A stretch of DNA of 64,000 nt from Candidatus Aalborgicola danicus (GTDB lineage: Bacteria > Pseudomonadota > Gammaproteobacteria > Burkholderiales > Burkholderiaceae_C): positions 1 through 64,000 of the forward strand of contig JADJBC010000003.1 in NCBI GenBank assembly GCA_016703945.1. Direction: 5' to 3'. The position numbers were made by a program, and so were the translations under genes. The first letter of the stretch is position 1. The number at the start of each line of letters is the position of its first letter. The notes under the pieces are model-generated. The model was given only the letters and a program-made list of their open reading frames with translations, ran no database searches and was not told where the DNA came from. Of this stretch, positions 57,380 to 64,000 are shown piece by piece.

Positions 57380-58686
57380 AACGCCGCGAACTGCTGGGCC
57401 TGGTCGGTGGCACCGGCCTGGGCTGGTCCGTACTGTCCGGCGTGGCACGGGCCACGTCGTCTGCCAGTGCGGCCGGTGCGCAGCGCGTGGTCATCGTCGG
57501 CGGTGCCTGGGCGGGCCTGAGCGCGGCGCGCGAACTGCGCCAGCGCGCGCCCGCGCTGGACGTGCTGGTGATTGACCGCGAGCCCGTGCTGCGCGCGCTG
57601 CCCTTGAGCACCCCGTGGCTGGTGGACCGTACGCCCGAGCGCATGCCGCGCCTGGACCGGACCGCGCTGGCTGCGCAGCTGGGCTACCGCTTTGTGGCGG
57701 CCGACGTGCTGCGCATCGACCGCGCGCAGCGCAGCGTCGTCACCGCGCAGGGCGGCCCGTATGCGTATGACTGGCTGCTGATGGCAACCGGCATCGCGTA
57801 TGACTACAGCGCGTGGTTTGGTGCCGACACCCAGGCAGCACAGACCGCGCGGGCCTTGTACCCCGCAGGCTTCGTCGCCAGCGAGCTGGATTTGCTAAAA
57901 ACACGTCTGCAAAGCTTCACCGGCGGCAACCTGCTCATCAACGTGCCCGCGCCGCCCAGCCGCTGCCCGCCCGCACCCTACGAGCGCGCCATGCTGCTGG
58001 CCTGGTGGCTCAAAAGCCGGCGCATCAAGGGCAAGGTCACCGTGCTGGACGCGGGCGGCGGCATGCCCCGCTTCACCCGCCTGTTTGGCGAGCGTTACCC
58101 CGACCACATCGACTTTCACCCCCACACCACCATCCGCGCGGTCGACCCGTTTGCGCGCACCGTGTCCACCGACGGCGACGACGTGCACTTCGACCATGCC
58201 ATGCTGCTGCCACCCCTGCGCGCCAGTGCCGTGGTGGAGCAGGCGGGTCTGCTGGGTCACGACCCGCAAGGCAAACCGACGCGCTGGGCCGGTGTAGACC
58301 CGCTGCGCCTTCGCGCCCTGCAGGATGAGCGGGTGTTTCTGGCCGGCGACCTGCTCGACACCGTCTCGCCGCTGTTTGGCCACTACCCCAAGACGGCCCA
58401 CATGGCAACGCGCCTGGGCGTGGCCGCCGCCCAGCAGATTGCCGCGCGCAGCCGGGCTGGTGGCGCCGCCAACGCCAGCGAGCCACCGCTGGCCCTGCCG
58501 CACAGCGTGTGCCATGTGTGGCTGGACGCCGACCCGTTTGAGCAACTGCGCATCGAAACCCAGTACCGCCTGCGCAGCGACGGCCTGATCACCCAGGCGG
58601 TAAGCCAGCACGACAACCCGCAGCCGCGGGGAGAAGAACTGCAGTGGGGGCTGGGGCTGTATACCGATGCGCTGGGTGTTAAGTAG
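57376..58686 (+). CDS. FccB-like FAD-dependent oxidoreductase
   Basis: 436 residues. A Tat-like start (MKRRELLGLVGGTGLGW), then an FAD-binding Rossmann fold RVVIVGGAWAGLSAARELRQ and DWLLMATGIAYDYSAW, and the flavocytochrome c sulfide dehydrogenase signature ERVFLAGDLLDTVSPLFGHY. Resembles the flavin subunit of flavocytochrome c, but the dihaem subunit gene is missing. Last gene of the nos operon. It could use the neighbouring cytochromes NosC1/C2 as partners; the substrate (sulfide or another reductant) is unknown. Confidence 0.82.
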   Translation: MKRRELLGLVGGTGLGWSVLSGVARATSSASAAGAQRVVIVGGAWAGLSAARELRQRAPALDVLVIDREPVLRALPLSTPWLVDRTPERMPRLDRTALAAQLGYRFVAADVLRIDRAQRSVVTAQGGPYAYDWLLMATGIAYDYSAWFGADTQAAQTARALYPAGFVASELDLLKTRLQSFTGGNLLINVPAPPSRCPPAPYERAMLLAWWLKSRRIKGKVTVLDAGGGMPRFTRLFGERYPDHIDFHPHTTIRAVDPFARTVSTDGDDVHFDHAMLLPPLRASAVVEQAGLLGHDPQGKPTRWAGVDPLRLRALQDERVFLAGDLLDTVSPLFGHYPKTAHMATRLGVAAAQQIAARSRAGGAANASEPPLALPHSVCHVWLDADPFEQLRIETQYRLRSDGLITQAVSQHDNPQPRGEELQWGLGLYTDALGVK

Positions 58687-58701
58687 TGAAATGTGCCTCC
58701 A

Positions 58702-58732
58702 GCCCTCGTGGAATAAGACTGTGTAGCTACTA
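58702..58732 (-). repeat. 42-bp dispersed repeat, copy D (3' part, split by intron)
   Basis: 31 bases of the repeat (minus strand: TAGTAGCTACACAGTC then TTATTCCACGAGGGC). The other 11 bases are at 60590-60600 beyond the group II intron; together they give exactly 42 bp. Confidence 0.8.
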
Positions 58733-58774
58733 ATCGGCATAGGGGGCAGCCATTTCTGACTGCGCCCCTGCCAC

Positions 58775-58806
58775 ACCACCCGGCATGCGGGTCCGCACCG
58801 GGCGGT
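58775..58806 (-). ncRNA. Group II intron domain V hairpin
   Basis: 32-nt hairpin, minus strand ACCGCCCGG-TGCGG-ACC-CGCA-T-GCCGGG-TGGT, near the intron 3' end where the catalytic domain V must lie. Confidence 0.7.
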
Positions 58807-58820
58807 TCGAGAAGTTGAGG

Positions 58821-60188
58821 TCATGAGAATCGGGGTACTCCAAGGCGATCAAAGTAGGCTACTGTGAGAAGGCTTTTAAGCGCCCGTCCACTGTTGCGCC
58901 ACCACCTGTTGGCATTTCCCGCCACCTGTCTTGCAACTTTGACCGATGCCCCCAGCGCTTGCAGCTCGCGATAAATTGTGGTCCCTCTTCGCCAGTGTTT
59001 GAGTTGAATCGCCCTCAAGCGTCGGCGCACCCAGTCGTCAAGCTCTCGCCAGACTTTTGGCTCTTGCGCCAGCCCAAAGTACGCTTTCCAACCCAGCAGG
59101 TAAGGCCGCAGTCTTTCAACCACTTGCCCCATGCTGCATCCACCGTTGCGCCGTGTCAGTTGCCTGACGCGTTGCTTGAATTTGACCATGGCTTTATCGG
59201 CCACCCGGCGCCGGACTTCGCCTTTGCCCGTCTCCCATAGGCTGTAGCCCAGGAACTTGCGACCATACACAACAGCCACCGCGCTTTTGGTCTCATTGAC
59301 CTTGAGCCCGAGTTTTGCGTACAGTCGTCGCAGCACGGCCATTACCCGCTCGCCCGCTTGGAGACTTCCAACGTAGACGTTGCAGTCATCAGCGTAGCGC
59401 GCAAAGCTGTGGCCTCGGCGCTGCAGTTCCTTGTCTACTTCATCAAGCAAGACGTTGGCCAAGAGCGGGCTCAGTGGCCCGCCTTGCGGCGTGCCCTGTT
59501 GGCGCTCTTGCACTACGCCCTCACTCATGATCCCGCTGTTCAAATACGCACGGATCAGCCGGATGACTCCTGCGTCTTTGATGCGTTTTTGTAGGCGGTC
59601 TATGAGTATGTCGTGGTTGACTCGGTCGAAGAATTTCTCCAAGTCCACATCCACCACGATTGACTTGCCCGTTTGCACATGTGCCTGCGCGGCCAATACC
59701 GCTTGCTGGGCGCTGCGCCCGGGGCGAAAGCCGTAGCTGTGTTCGCTGAAGTTGGCATCCAGTATCGGTTGCAGCACTTGTAGCAGTGCTTGCTGGATCA
59801 GCCGATCCGTCACCGTAGGGATGCCTAGCTCACGCTGGCCTCCATCGGGTTTGGGTATCGTCACCCGACGTACCGCATTGGGGCGGTACGTGCCTGCCAG
59901 TAGTTGCTTTTTGATGGCTGGCCATGCGCTTTTGAGGTGTTCGACGGTTTGGTTGATGTCCAATCCGTCTACACCCGCTGCGCCTTTGTTGGCCCGCACA
60001 CGTTTGAGCGCTCTTTGCAGGTTCTCTTTTGTCAGCGCGTCTTGCAGTAGCGCTGATCCCGTGTCTTGGGTTGCATGGCGCGGGTCGCAGGTTTCGTCGC
60101 TGGCAGCATCAGGCGCGGTTTCACCGCGCCCTTCGGCTTCCCGCCCCACTTGCGTGGGCATCTGACGCATGACCTTTGGCATCGACAT
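58821..60188 (-). CDS. Group II intron reverse transcriptase/maturase
   Basis: 455 residues on the minus strand from ATG 60188 (ribosome site GAAGGAG, 8 bases further up); the frame remains open to 60239. Reverse transcriptase domain with IPKPDGGQRELGIPTVTDRL, FSEHSYGFRPGRSAQQAV, DVDLEKFFDRVNHD, GTPQGGPLSPLLANV and the catalytic FARYADDCNVYV. The maturase X/GIIM-type domain covers VVERLRPYLLGWKAYFGLA. I see no HNH endonuclease, so mobility would rely on reverse splicing. Intact. Confidence 0.94.
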   Translation of the reverse strand: MSMPKVMRQMPTQVGREAEGRGETAPDAASDETCDPRHATQDTGSALLQDALTKENLQRALKRVRANKGAAGVDGLDINQTVEHLKSAWPAIKKQLLAGTYRPNAVRRVTIPKPDGGQRELGIPTVTDRLIQQALLQVLQPILDANFSEHSYGFRPGRSAQQAVLAAQAHVQTGKSIVVDVDLEKFFDRVNHDILIDRLQKRIKDAGVIRLIRAYLNSGIMSEGVVQERQQGTPQGGPLSPLLANVLLDEVDKELQRRGHSFARYADDCNVYVGSLQAGERVMAVLRRLYAKLGLKVNETKSAVAVVYGRKFLGYSLWETGKGEVRRRVADKAMVKFKQRVRQLTRRNGGCSMGQVVERLRPYLLGWKAYFGLAQEPKVWRELDDWVRRRLRAIQLKHWRRGTTIYRELQALGASVKVARQVAGNANRWWRNSGRALKSLLTVAYFDRLGVPRFS

Positions 60189-60589
60189 GTCCTTTGACAC
60201 TCCTTCTCGTTTGGCCCTTCGTCTTCGGTCTTCTCCCATAGTGGGTTTCGCCTTGGTCTACTACGGCCGCTGCTGACTTCTCGCTCCAGTTTGCACTGTC
60301 GCCCTTTCAGGCATGAGGCGAGATCTCCCCAGGTAAGAACGCATTCCTTCATTGCACAACCGCCGGATTTACGCCACTTCGCTTTGGTCACAAGAGCTTT
60401 GCGGACTATTGCCCGCTCACCCTGCTCGGTGTCGCCTCCTATCCGGTTCTTGTCCATCGGCTCACAATTTATGCTTCACGCTTCCTTCCCACACTCGGTC
60501 GCCCTTGTGCAGTTGCGCTTCACTTCGTTCGTCATGACCAACTCACGGCGGGACTTTCACCCGCAGGAATGCGCCCATGCTGGGCGCAC

Positions 60590-60600
60590 AATATGTAGCT
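60590..60600 (-). repeat. 42-bp dispersed repeat, copy D (5' part)
   Basis: AGCTACATATT on the minus strand, the 5' exon side of the group II intron. Confidence 0.75.
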
Positions 60601-60678
60601 ATCTGCTTCTGGACGTGCGCGATACCGCCGCTCGGCTGTAGTGGGTGTGTGTGGCTGCGGCACGCCTTGGCGCTTCCA

Positions 60679-60719
60679 TGTGTTCGTGCCTGGGCTATAT
60701 TGCTGACCTGATGCGCCAG
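60679..60719 (+). repeat. 41-bp promoter-like repeat, copy 1
   Basis: TGTGTTCGTGCCTGGGCTAT then ATTGC... CCTGATGCGCCAG. Matches 62097-62137 with four differences. Contains TATATT as possible -10 box; both copies are followed by a GGGGGAA ribosome site and ATGGCAA. Confidence 0.65.
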
Positions 60720-60751
60720 TGCGGGTGCAGACAAAAAATAGGGGGAAATCC

Positions 60752-61729
60752 ATGGCAAAAATGACACTCTCATGCATTGCATTTGCCGGCCTTCTTTGCG
60801 TCAGCTCCCTGCTCTTTGCCTCGGAGCAGCCCATTGAACTCGACACCGAAACGGGGGGCATCAAGGGAACATTGACGACGCCTGCCGGAGCTTCGAAGAC
60901 GCCCGTGGTCGTGATCATTTCGGGTTCGGGCCCTACGGACCGGGACGGTAACACACCAGCGCCTTCGGGAAGGAACGACAGCCTCAAGCTCCTGGCAGCC
61001 GCCCTTGAGAGCCAAGGCATCGCCTCGGTGCGCTATGACAAACGTGGAGTTGCAGGCAGCGTCAAGGCGGCCCGGCAGGAATCAGATCTCAGAATTGAAG
61101 ACTACGTTCAAGATGCTTCATCCTGGGCTGTGAAGCTGGCAGCGGACGCACGCTTCTCTGGCGTGGTGATCCTTGGTCACAGCGAGGGCTCCCTCATTGG
61201 CATGCTCGCGGCACAGAGCAGTCCTGTTCGCGGGTTCATCTCGATAGCAGGCCCGGCTGAGAAGGCCGCGGTGATACTGCGGCGCCAACTCCAGGGACGC
61301 CTGCCACCAGACCTGGTTGAACGAAACGAGGCAATTTTGTCCACGCTGGAGGCTGGCCGCACGTCAGGCGACGTGCCGTCCGCTCTCATGGCGTTGTACA
61401 GGCCAAGCGTACAGCCTTATCTGATCTCGTGGTTCAAGTATTCGCCTGCGCAAGAACTCACAAAGCTCACGGCCCCGTGCCTTATCGTGCAAGGCAGTAC
61501 TGATATTCAGGTGGATGTGTCCGCGGCACAGGCATTGCACTCAGCCCGCAAGGAGTGCGAACTGAAAGTGATTCCTGGCATGAACCATGTATTGAAGATG
61601 GTCGCCGCTGATCGTGGCAAACAGGTCGCCTCGTATGGCGATCCGACCCTGCCTCTGGCCCCAGAGCTGACCAAGGCACTCGAACAGTTCTTCTCTGCCG
61701 TACCCGTGCGTCTACCCTCGGGCAATTAG
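60752..61729 (+). CDS. Secreted alpha/beta hydrolase
   Basis: 325 residues. ATG 60752 behind AGGGGGAAATCC; signal peptide (LSCIAFAGLLCVSSLLFAS). Alpha/beta-hydrolase fold: VVVIISGSGPTDRDGN (oxyanion region), SVRYDKRGVAGS, the nucleophile S144 in ILGHSEGSLIGMLAA, Asp probably in GSTDIQVDV and His in PGMNHVLKM. It belongs to the group of serine aminopeptidase-S33-like hydrolases of unknown substrate. Preceded by a promoter-like repeat shared with 62097-62137. Confidence 0.88.
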   Translation: MAKMTLSCIAFAGLLCVSSLLFASEQPIELDTETGGIKGTLTTPAGASKTPVVVIISGSGPTDRDGNTPAPSGRNDSLKLLAAALESQGIASVRYDKRGVAGSVKAARQESDLRIEDYVQDASSWAVKLAADARFSGVVILGHSEGSLIGMLAAQSSPVRGFISIAGPAEKAAVILRRQLQGRLPPDLVERNEAILSTLEAGRTSGDVPSALMALYRPSVQPYLISWFKYSPAQELTKLTAPCLIVQGSTDIQVDVSAAQALHSARKECELKVIPGMNHVLKMVAADRGKQVASYGDPTLPLAPELTKALEQFFSAVPVRLPSGN

Positions 61730-61970
61730 ATGCCATCCCGCGTGGCAGCTGGGCCTGACCATGGGTCAAGGCAATGCCAAGGAGTGCCTCGCCAACATCG
61801 AGTGCAAGGTCATGACACCATTGAAAAGCACAACATCTTCGCGCTGGAGGCGGTGGCCGCTTACATCGATCCCACGCGCAGGAGCTGCGCGCAGTGCATG
61901 CGGTTGGCGACGGAACCTTTATCGTCGACAGGCGCAGGATGGACCGCAAATGGATGATGGCGTCCAAGCT

Positions 61971-61998
61971 GCCGTCTGCCGTCTGCCGTCTGCCGTCT
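61971..61998. repeat. 7-bp tandem repeat GCCGTCT x4
   Basis: Four exact units followed by the near-unit GGCGTTC. Probably slippage-prone filler. Confidence 0.8.
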
Positions 61999-62047
61999 GG
62001 CGTTCCTTAGCCTCTGGGCAAAAACTCATATGAAGAACAAGCCGGTA

Positions 62048-62089
62048 GCCCTCGTGAAATGGACGTATATCGCTATCAAATGTGTAGCG
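62048..62089 (-). repeat. 42-bp dispersed repeat, copy E (intron-free)
   Basis: Minus strand CGCTACACATT then TGATAGCG ... TTTCACGAGGGC; 42 bp. Lines up across the point where copy D carries the group II intron. Confidence 0.75.
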
Positions 62090-62096
62090 TTTTGGG

Positions 62097-62137
62097 TGTG
62101 TTCGTGCTTGGGCTATATTGCAAGCCTGATGCGCCAG
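62097..62137 (+). repeat. 41-bp promoter-like repeat, copy 2
   Basis: Second copy of 60679-60719. Here TTGGGT lies 16 bases before TATATT, an acceptable sigma-70 pair. Confidence 0.6.
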
Positions 62138-62165
62138 GATAGGCGACAGACCAAAGGGGGAATTC

Positions 62166-62315
62166 ATGGCAACCATTTTTCGGGAACAGACGCTGCGGGT
62201 CGCATGGGTGCGCTGGCTGCTGCGCTTGGGAGTGAATGCGGTTTGCGCTGCAATCCAACTTATTCCGGCGGATATCCTGGGATGCCAGGATATCCGCCCA
62301 TCTACATCACGTTAG
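62166..62315 (+). CDS. Small hypothetical protein (49 aa)
   Basis: ATGGCAACC at 62166 with ribosome site AAAGGGGGAATTC, like the start of the hydrolase at 60752. Encodes a basic, partly hydrophobic peptide (WVRWLLRLGVNAVCAAIQLI) that ends within the attC-like hairpin. May be a real small membrane protein or a truncated gene. Confidence 0.4.
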   Translation: MATIFREQTLRVAWVRWLLRLGVNAVCAAIQLIPADILGCQDIRPSTSR

Positions 62316-62317
62316 CC
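62253..62317 (+). repeat. attC-like site 0 (perfect hairpin)
   Basis: A 14-bp perfect stem GGCGGATATCCTGG / CCAGGATATCCGCC with loop GATG, framed by ATCCAAC on the left and GTTAGCC on the right, which resemble the outer simple sites of integron attC elements. Shorter and more perfectly paired than sites 1 and 2, so less certain; a transcription terminator is the alternative. Confidence 0.45.
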
Positions 62318-62333
62318 ATCAATTGGAGCCGCC

Positions 62334-62588
62334 ATGGGCCTAGCCTTCTTACCTTGGGAGCGACTTCCTGCATACGTCTTCGGGCCGTTGCTGGTCCTGA
62401 TCGGCATCCTCGCAGTGGCATCGGACGAAAAGATGACCGCGTGGCACGTCATACTTGCAATCTTCAACATTTGTTGGGGGGCTTGGATCGTCTGGTATCG
62501 GTACACCAAGGGAATCGAACCTCTGTGGACTGAAGAACAGAGGCAGAAGGCGGATGAGCGCGAGAAGGAGCGAAAAGTTGAGGGCTAA
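62334..62588 (+). CDS. Small membrane protein in a cassette (84 aa)
   Basis: ATG 62334 (ribosome site TGGAGCC). Two membrane helices, VFGPLLVLIGILAVAS and WHVILAIFNICWGAWIVWY, then a charged tail (EEQRQKADEREKERK). Its stop TAA lies inside the first simple site of attC 1, a frequent arrangement in gene cassettes. Function unknown. Confidence 0.7.
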   Translation: MGLAFLPWERLPAYVFGPLLVLIGILAVASDEKMTAWHVILAIFNICWGAWIVWYRYTKGIEPLWTEEQRQKADEREKERKVEG

Positions 62589-62671
62589 CAGGTTGTTCGT
62601 CACGGACATGCCGCAGCGGAATGCCGCTGCGCGCGGCGTGTGCTGCCCGCCGTACAACGCCGACGTTGACC
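62583..62671 (+). repeat. attC-like recombination site 1
   Basis: 89 bp, begins GGCTAACAGGTTGTTCG and ends GTACAACGCCGACGTTGACC, with an imperfect palindrome between (CCGCAGCGG / CCGCTGCGCGCGG). Shares both end blocks, and nearly the same length, with site 2. Confidence 0.7.
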
Positions 62672-62673
62672 TC

Positions 62674-63318
62674 ATGAAGAAACTCGTCGTCGTGGCGCTG
62701 CTGGCTGGAATCTCACTTGGCGCGCAATCTGCCTCTTTCACTGACAAGTGCTTCTTGGTGATGTGTAGCGTCCAGGGAAGCTACGACGATGCCTGCTCAG
62801 TTGCTCCCTCTAAGTTGACAGCAGTGCTTCCTCCAGGCTTCTCTATCACTTCAATTCGGAACTTCACATATGTAAGTCCTCGCCAATATTCTGGAGGCGA
62901 GTTTGGAGAACAATGCCCCCGCGTAACGATACTTCCCTTGCCAATATCCCTAGACGTCGGAAACGTGTATGGCGCGATATCCATCGCCGGAACGCTCAAG
63001 TCGGAAGGGATTCTTCGCTACGAACCCAATGAAGGAGGCACACTCGAGTTCCGGCTACCCCGTGACTCCCTCATGAATGGCGGTCGCTTCTTTCGCGGTG
63101 CGTTTGCGCGGTTGAAACTGGACTCTGCGAAGCCCACGCCGAGCGTGTCTCCTCCAAAGCGACTCAAAGACGCGAATTGCTGGCAAGCAAAAGCCGTCCT
63201 GGAAGCTACGGGCTTCTCTTTGCTGATCGGAGCCAGTTCAGAGGCCGGCACATATGTGGAAAGAGCTCGCCTTAGTGATGTACGAGACTTTCAGGCGTGT
63301 AGCTGGGGAGCTCCTTGA
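62674..63318 (+). CDS. Secreted hypothetical protein in a cassette (214 aa)
   Basis: ATG 62674 directly after attC 1. Signal peptide (LVVVALLAGISLGAQSAS), then a domain with five Cys (CFLVMCSVQGSYDDAC, EQCPRVTILPLPISL) and an ending AKAVLEATGFSLLIGAS. No family recognised. Located between two attC-like sites, so probably a mobile gene cassette; codon use looks more AT-rich than the operon genes. Confidence 0.75.
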   Translation: MKKLVVVALLAGISLGAQSASFTDKCFLVMCSVQGSYDDACSVAPSKLTAVLPPGFSITSIRNFTYVSPRQYSGGEFGEQCPRVTILPLPISLDVGNVYGAISIAGTLKSEGILRYEPNEGGTLEFRLPRDSLMNGGRFFRGAFARLKLDSAKPTPSVSPPKRLKDANCWQAKAVLEATGFSLLIGASSEAGTYVERARLSDVRDFQACSWGAP

Positions 63319-63337
63319 AGCCCCAGAAGCAATTGAG

Positions 63338-63424
63338 GTCCAACAGGTTGCTCGGTGCGGACACGCAGCCGCAGCATGCCGCTTCATGGCATATGCTGCG
63401 TGCCGGGCAGCGCCAACGTTGACG
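63338..63424 (+). repeat. attC-like recombination site 2
   Basis: 87 bp, begins GTCCAACAGGTTGCTCG (fits RYYYAAC) and ends GGCAGCGCCAACGTTGACG, with the central palindrome CGCAGCATGCCG ... CATATGCTGCG. Confidence 0.7.
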
Positions 63425-63431
63425 CGAAAAC

Positions 63432-63672
63432 ATGTCCAGAGAAGTCTGCATCGTTTCCGCCCGCGATGGTCTGAGTCTTACGCTTTCTAATTTCGTGAGT
63501 GAGGATGCCTCTCATATTTCTGAATCTTTCCTTGTCGAGGTAAAGGCATACGACATGCGAGCTGAATCTAGGGCGTCTACATACATGGCCAATGACCTCG
63601 GGGCTTTTTGAGGCGGGGCAGCTCGATGGAATCGCGCAAGATGTGCAGCTGGCTTGGAATGCGCCTGAATAG
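63432..63672 (+). CDS. Hypothetical cassette protein, DUF6228-like (one frameshift)
   Basis: ATG 63432 eight bases after attC 2. Reads MSREVCIVSARDGLSLTLSN to YMANDLGAF and a stop at 63609-63611. One T fewer in the T5 run at 63605-63609 extends it to EAGQLDGIAQDVQLAWNAPE and a stop at 63670. About 79 residues in total, shorter than usual. The pattern (VEVKAYDMRAESRAS, then DLGAFFE-like) resembles DUF6228, from memory and with low certainty. Confidence 0.5.
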
Positions 63673-63685
63673 GTCACGCCTCCCC

Positions 63686-64000
63686 ATGCCTGTCCTAATC
63701 CACGCCCTACGCGCTGACATCACCAAGCTGCCGGTGCAGGCCATCGTGAACGCCGCCAATGCGTCACTGCTGGGCGGGGGTGGCGTGGACGGTGCGATTC
63801 ATCGCGCGGCGGGGCCGGAATTGTTGCGCGCGTGCCAGCTGCTGGCGGGGTGCGATACCGGCGATGCCAAGCTGACGCTGGGCTATAGGCTGGCAGCCCA
63901 CTATGTCATCCACACGGTCGGACCGGTGTGGCACGGTGGCGCGCAGGGCGAGCCGGCGCTTTTGGCGTCGTGCTACCGCCGGTGCATGGAGATCGCCGCC
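63686..64000 (+). CDS. Macrodomain ADP-ribose hydrolase (3' partial)
   Basis: First 105 residues of a YmdB-type macrodomain protein, cut by the window end. ALRADITKLPVQAIVNAANA and SLLGGGGVDGAIHRAAGPEL are the ADP-ribose-binding blocks; TGDAKLTLGYRLAAHYVIHTVGPVW follows as expected. Family members remove acetyl from O-acetyl-ADP-ribose or ADP-ribose from proteins. ATG 63686 (GCCTCCCC upstream). No attC separates it clearly from the previous gene. Confidence 0.92.
   Translation, partial: MPVLIHALRADITKLPVQAIVNAANASLLGGGGVDGAIHRAAGPELLRACQLLAGCDTGDAKLTLGYRLAAHYVIHTVGPVWHGGAQGEPALLASCYRRCMEIAA

Larger units (their letters stand above)
58733..60589 (-). mobile_element. Group II intron, 1857 bp
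   Basis: Minus-strand retroelement. The 5' end GTGCGCCCAGCATGGGCGC at 60589 is the usual group II start. The 3' part holds a domain V-like hairpin (58775-58806: ACCGCCCGG ... CCGGGTGGT) and a domain VI-like stem, ending GCCGAT at 58733. The boundaries are independently supported because removing 58733-60589 restores a 42-bp repeat of exactly the same length as the four other copies. Encodes the reverse transcriptase at 58821-60188. Confidence 0.88.
61730..62165. other. Intergenic region with eroded coding sequence and repeats
   Basis: No intact gene. Around 61790-61990 two frames give EKHNIFALEAVAAYIDP and ELRAVHAVGDGTFIVDRRRM, suggesting a broken short gene of unknown family. Also a 7-bp tandem repeat (61971-61998), copy E of the 42-bp repeat and a promoter-like repeat. 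Confidence 0.45.

Noticed and set aside
1..64000. tRNA or rRNA genes
   Set aside because: None recognised by eye on either strand; a covariance search would be needed to exclude a tRNA completely.

Overview
The window looks like part of a chromosome of a GC-rich betaproteobacterium of the Burkholderiales, most likely Comamonadaceae-like (Rhodoferax/Polaromonas type). This is inferred from gene families, operon layouts and codon use; no rRNA or tRNA is present to confirm it. A striking technical property is that about 17 otherwise convincing genes are broken by single-base frameshifts, often in short homopolymers. Most of these look like sequence errors in a draft or metagenomic assembly rather than gene decay, and I annotate such genes as one CDS across the shift.

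Layout. (1) 1-14630: a catabolic operon for an acyl-CoA substrate. It holds an AliB-like ring acyl-CoA dehydrogenase, an AliA-like CoA ligase, an enoyl-CoA hydratase, a second acyl-CoA dehydrogenase, a glutaryl-CoA dehydrogenase lacking its N-terminus, EtfBA, a branched-chain-type ABC importer (livHMGF plus binding protein), a 3-hydroxyacyl-CoA dehydrogenase, a thiolase and a UspA protein. Together they could import, activate and oxidise an alicyclic or dicarboxylic acid through glutaryl-CoA to acetyl-CoA. (2) 14869-18354: a Recombinase-In-Trio (RIT) element, three overlapping tyrosine recombinase genes bounded by 37-bp inverted repeats. (3) 18.8-32.6 kb: a hipA remnant, DUF4112, LuxR regulator, lipoprotein, argP/argO pair, diguanylate cyclase, heparinase-like protein, a ParE-type toxin-antitoxin pair lodged in RTX-protein remnants, a lipoprotein and PBP1A. 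(4) 32.9-41.8 kb: a two-partner secretion system (TpsB plus a TpsA adhesin with MBG repeats), an L,D-transpeptidase-like protein and a secreted RCC1/BLIP-II propeller.

(5) 41.9-58.7 kb is the main system: a clade II (Sec-type) nitrous oxide reductase operon behind a perfect FNR/DNR box, in the order nosZ-C1-C2-B-D-G-H-F-L-Y. It continues with tightly spaced, mostly overlapping genes for a TlpA-like thioredoxin, UbiE, MenA, an SBF-family transporter, a second NosD, a small secreted Cys protein, SCO1/SenC and a FccB-like flavoprotein. The MenA-UbiE-transporter trio suggests the operon brings its own low-potential quinone step, possibly by scavenging the menaquinone precursor DHNA, to feed NosGH. 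This is a hypothesis.

(6) 58.7-64 kb is mobile territory: a group II intron inserted in one copy of a 42-bp dispersed repeat, an alpha/beta hydrolase, a small integron-type cassette array with attC-like sites, and a macrodomain gene running off the end. Five copies of the 42-bp repeat occur in the window, and two bracket the PBP1A gene in inverted orientation.
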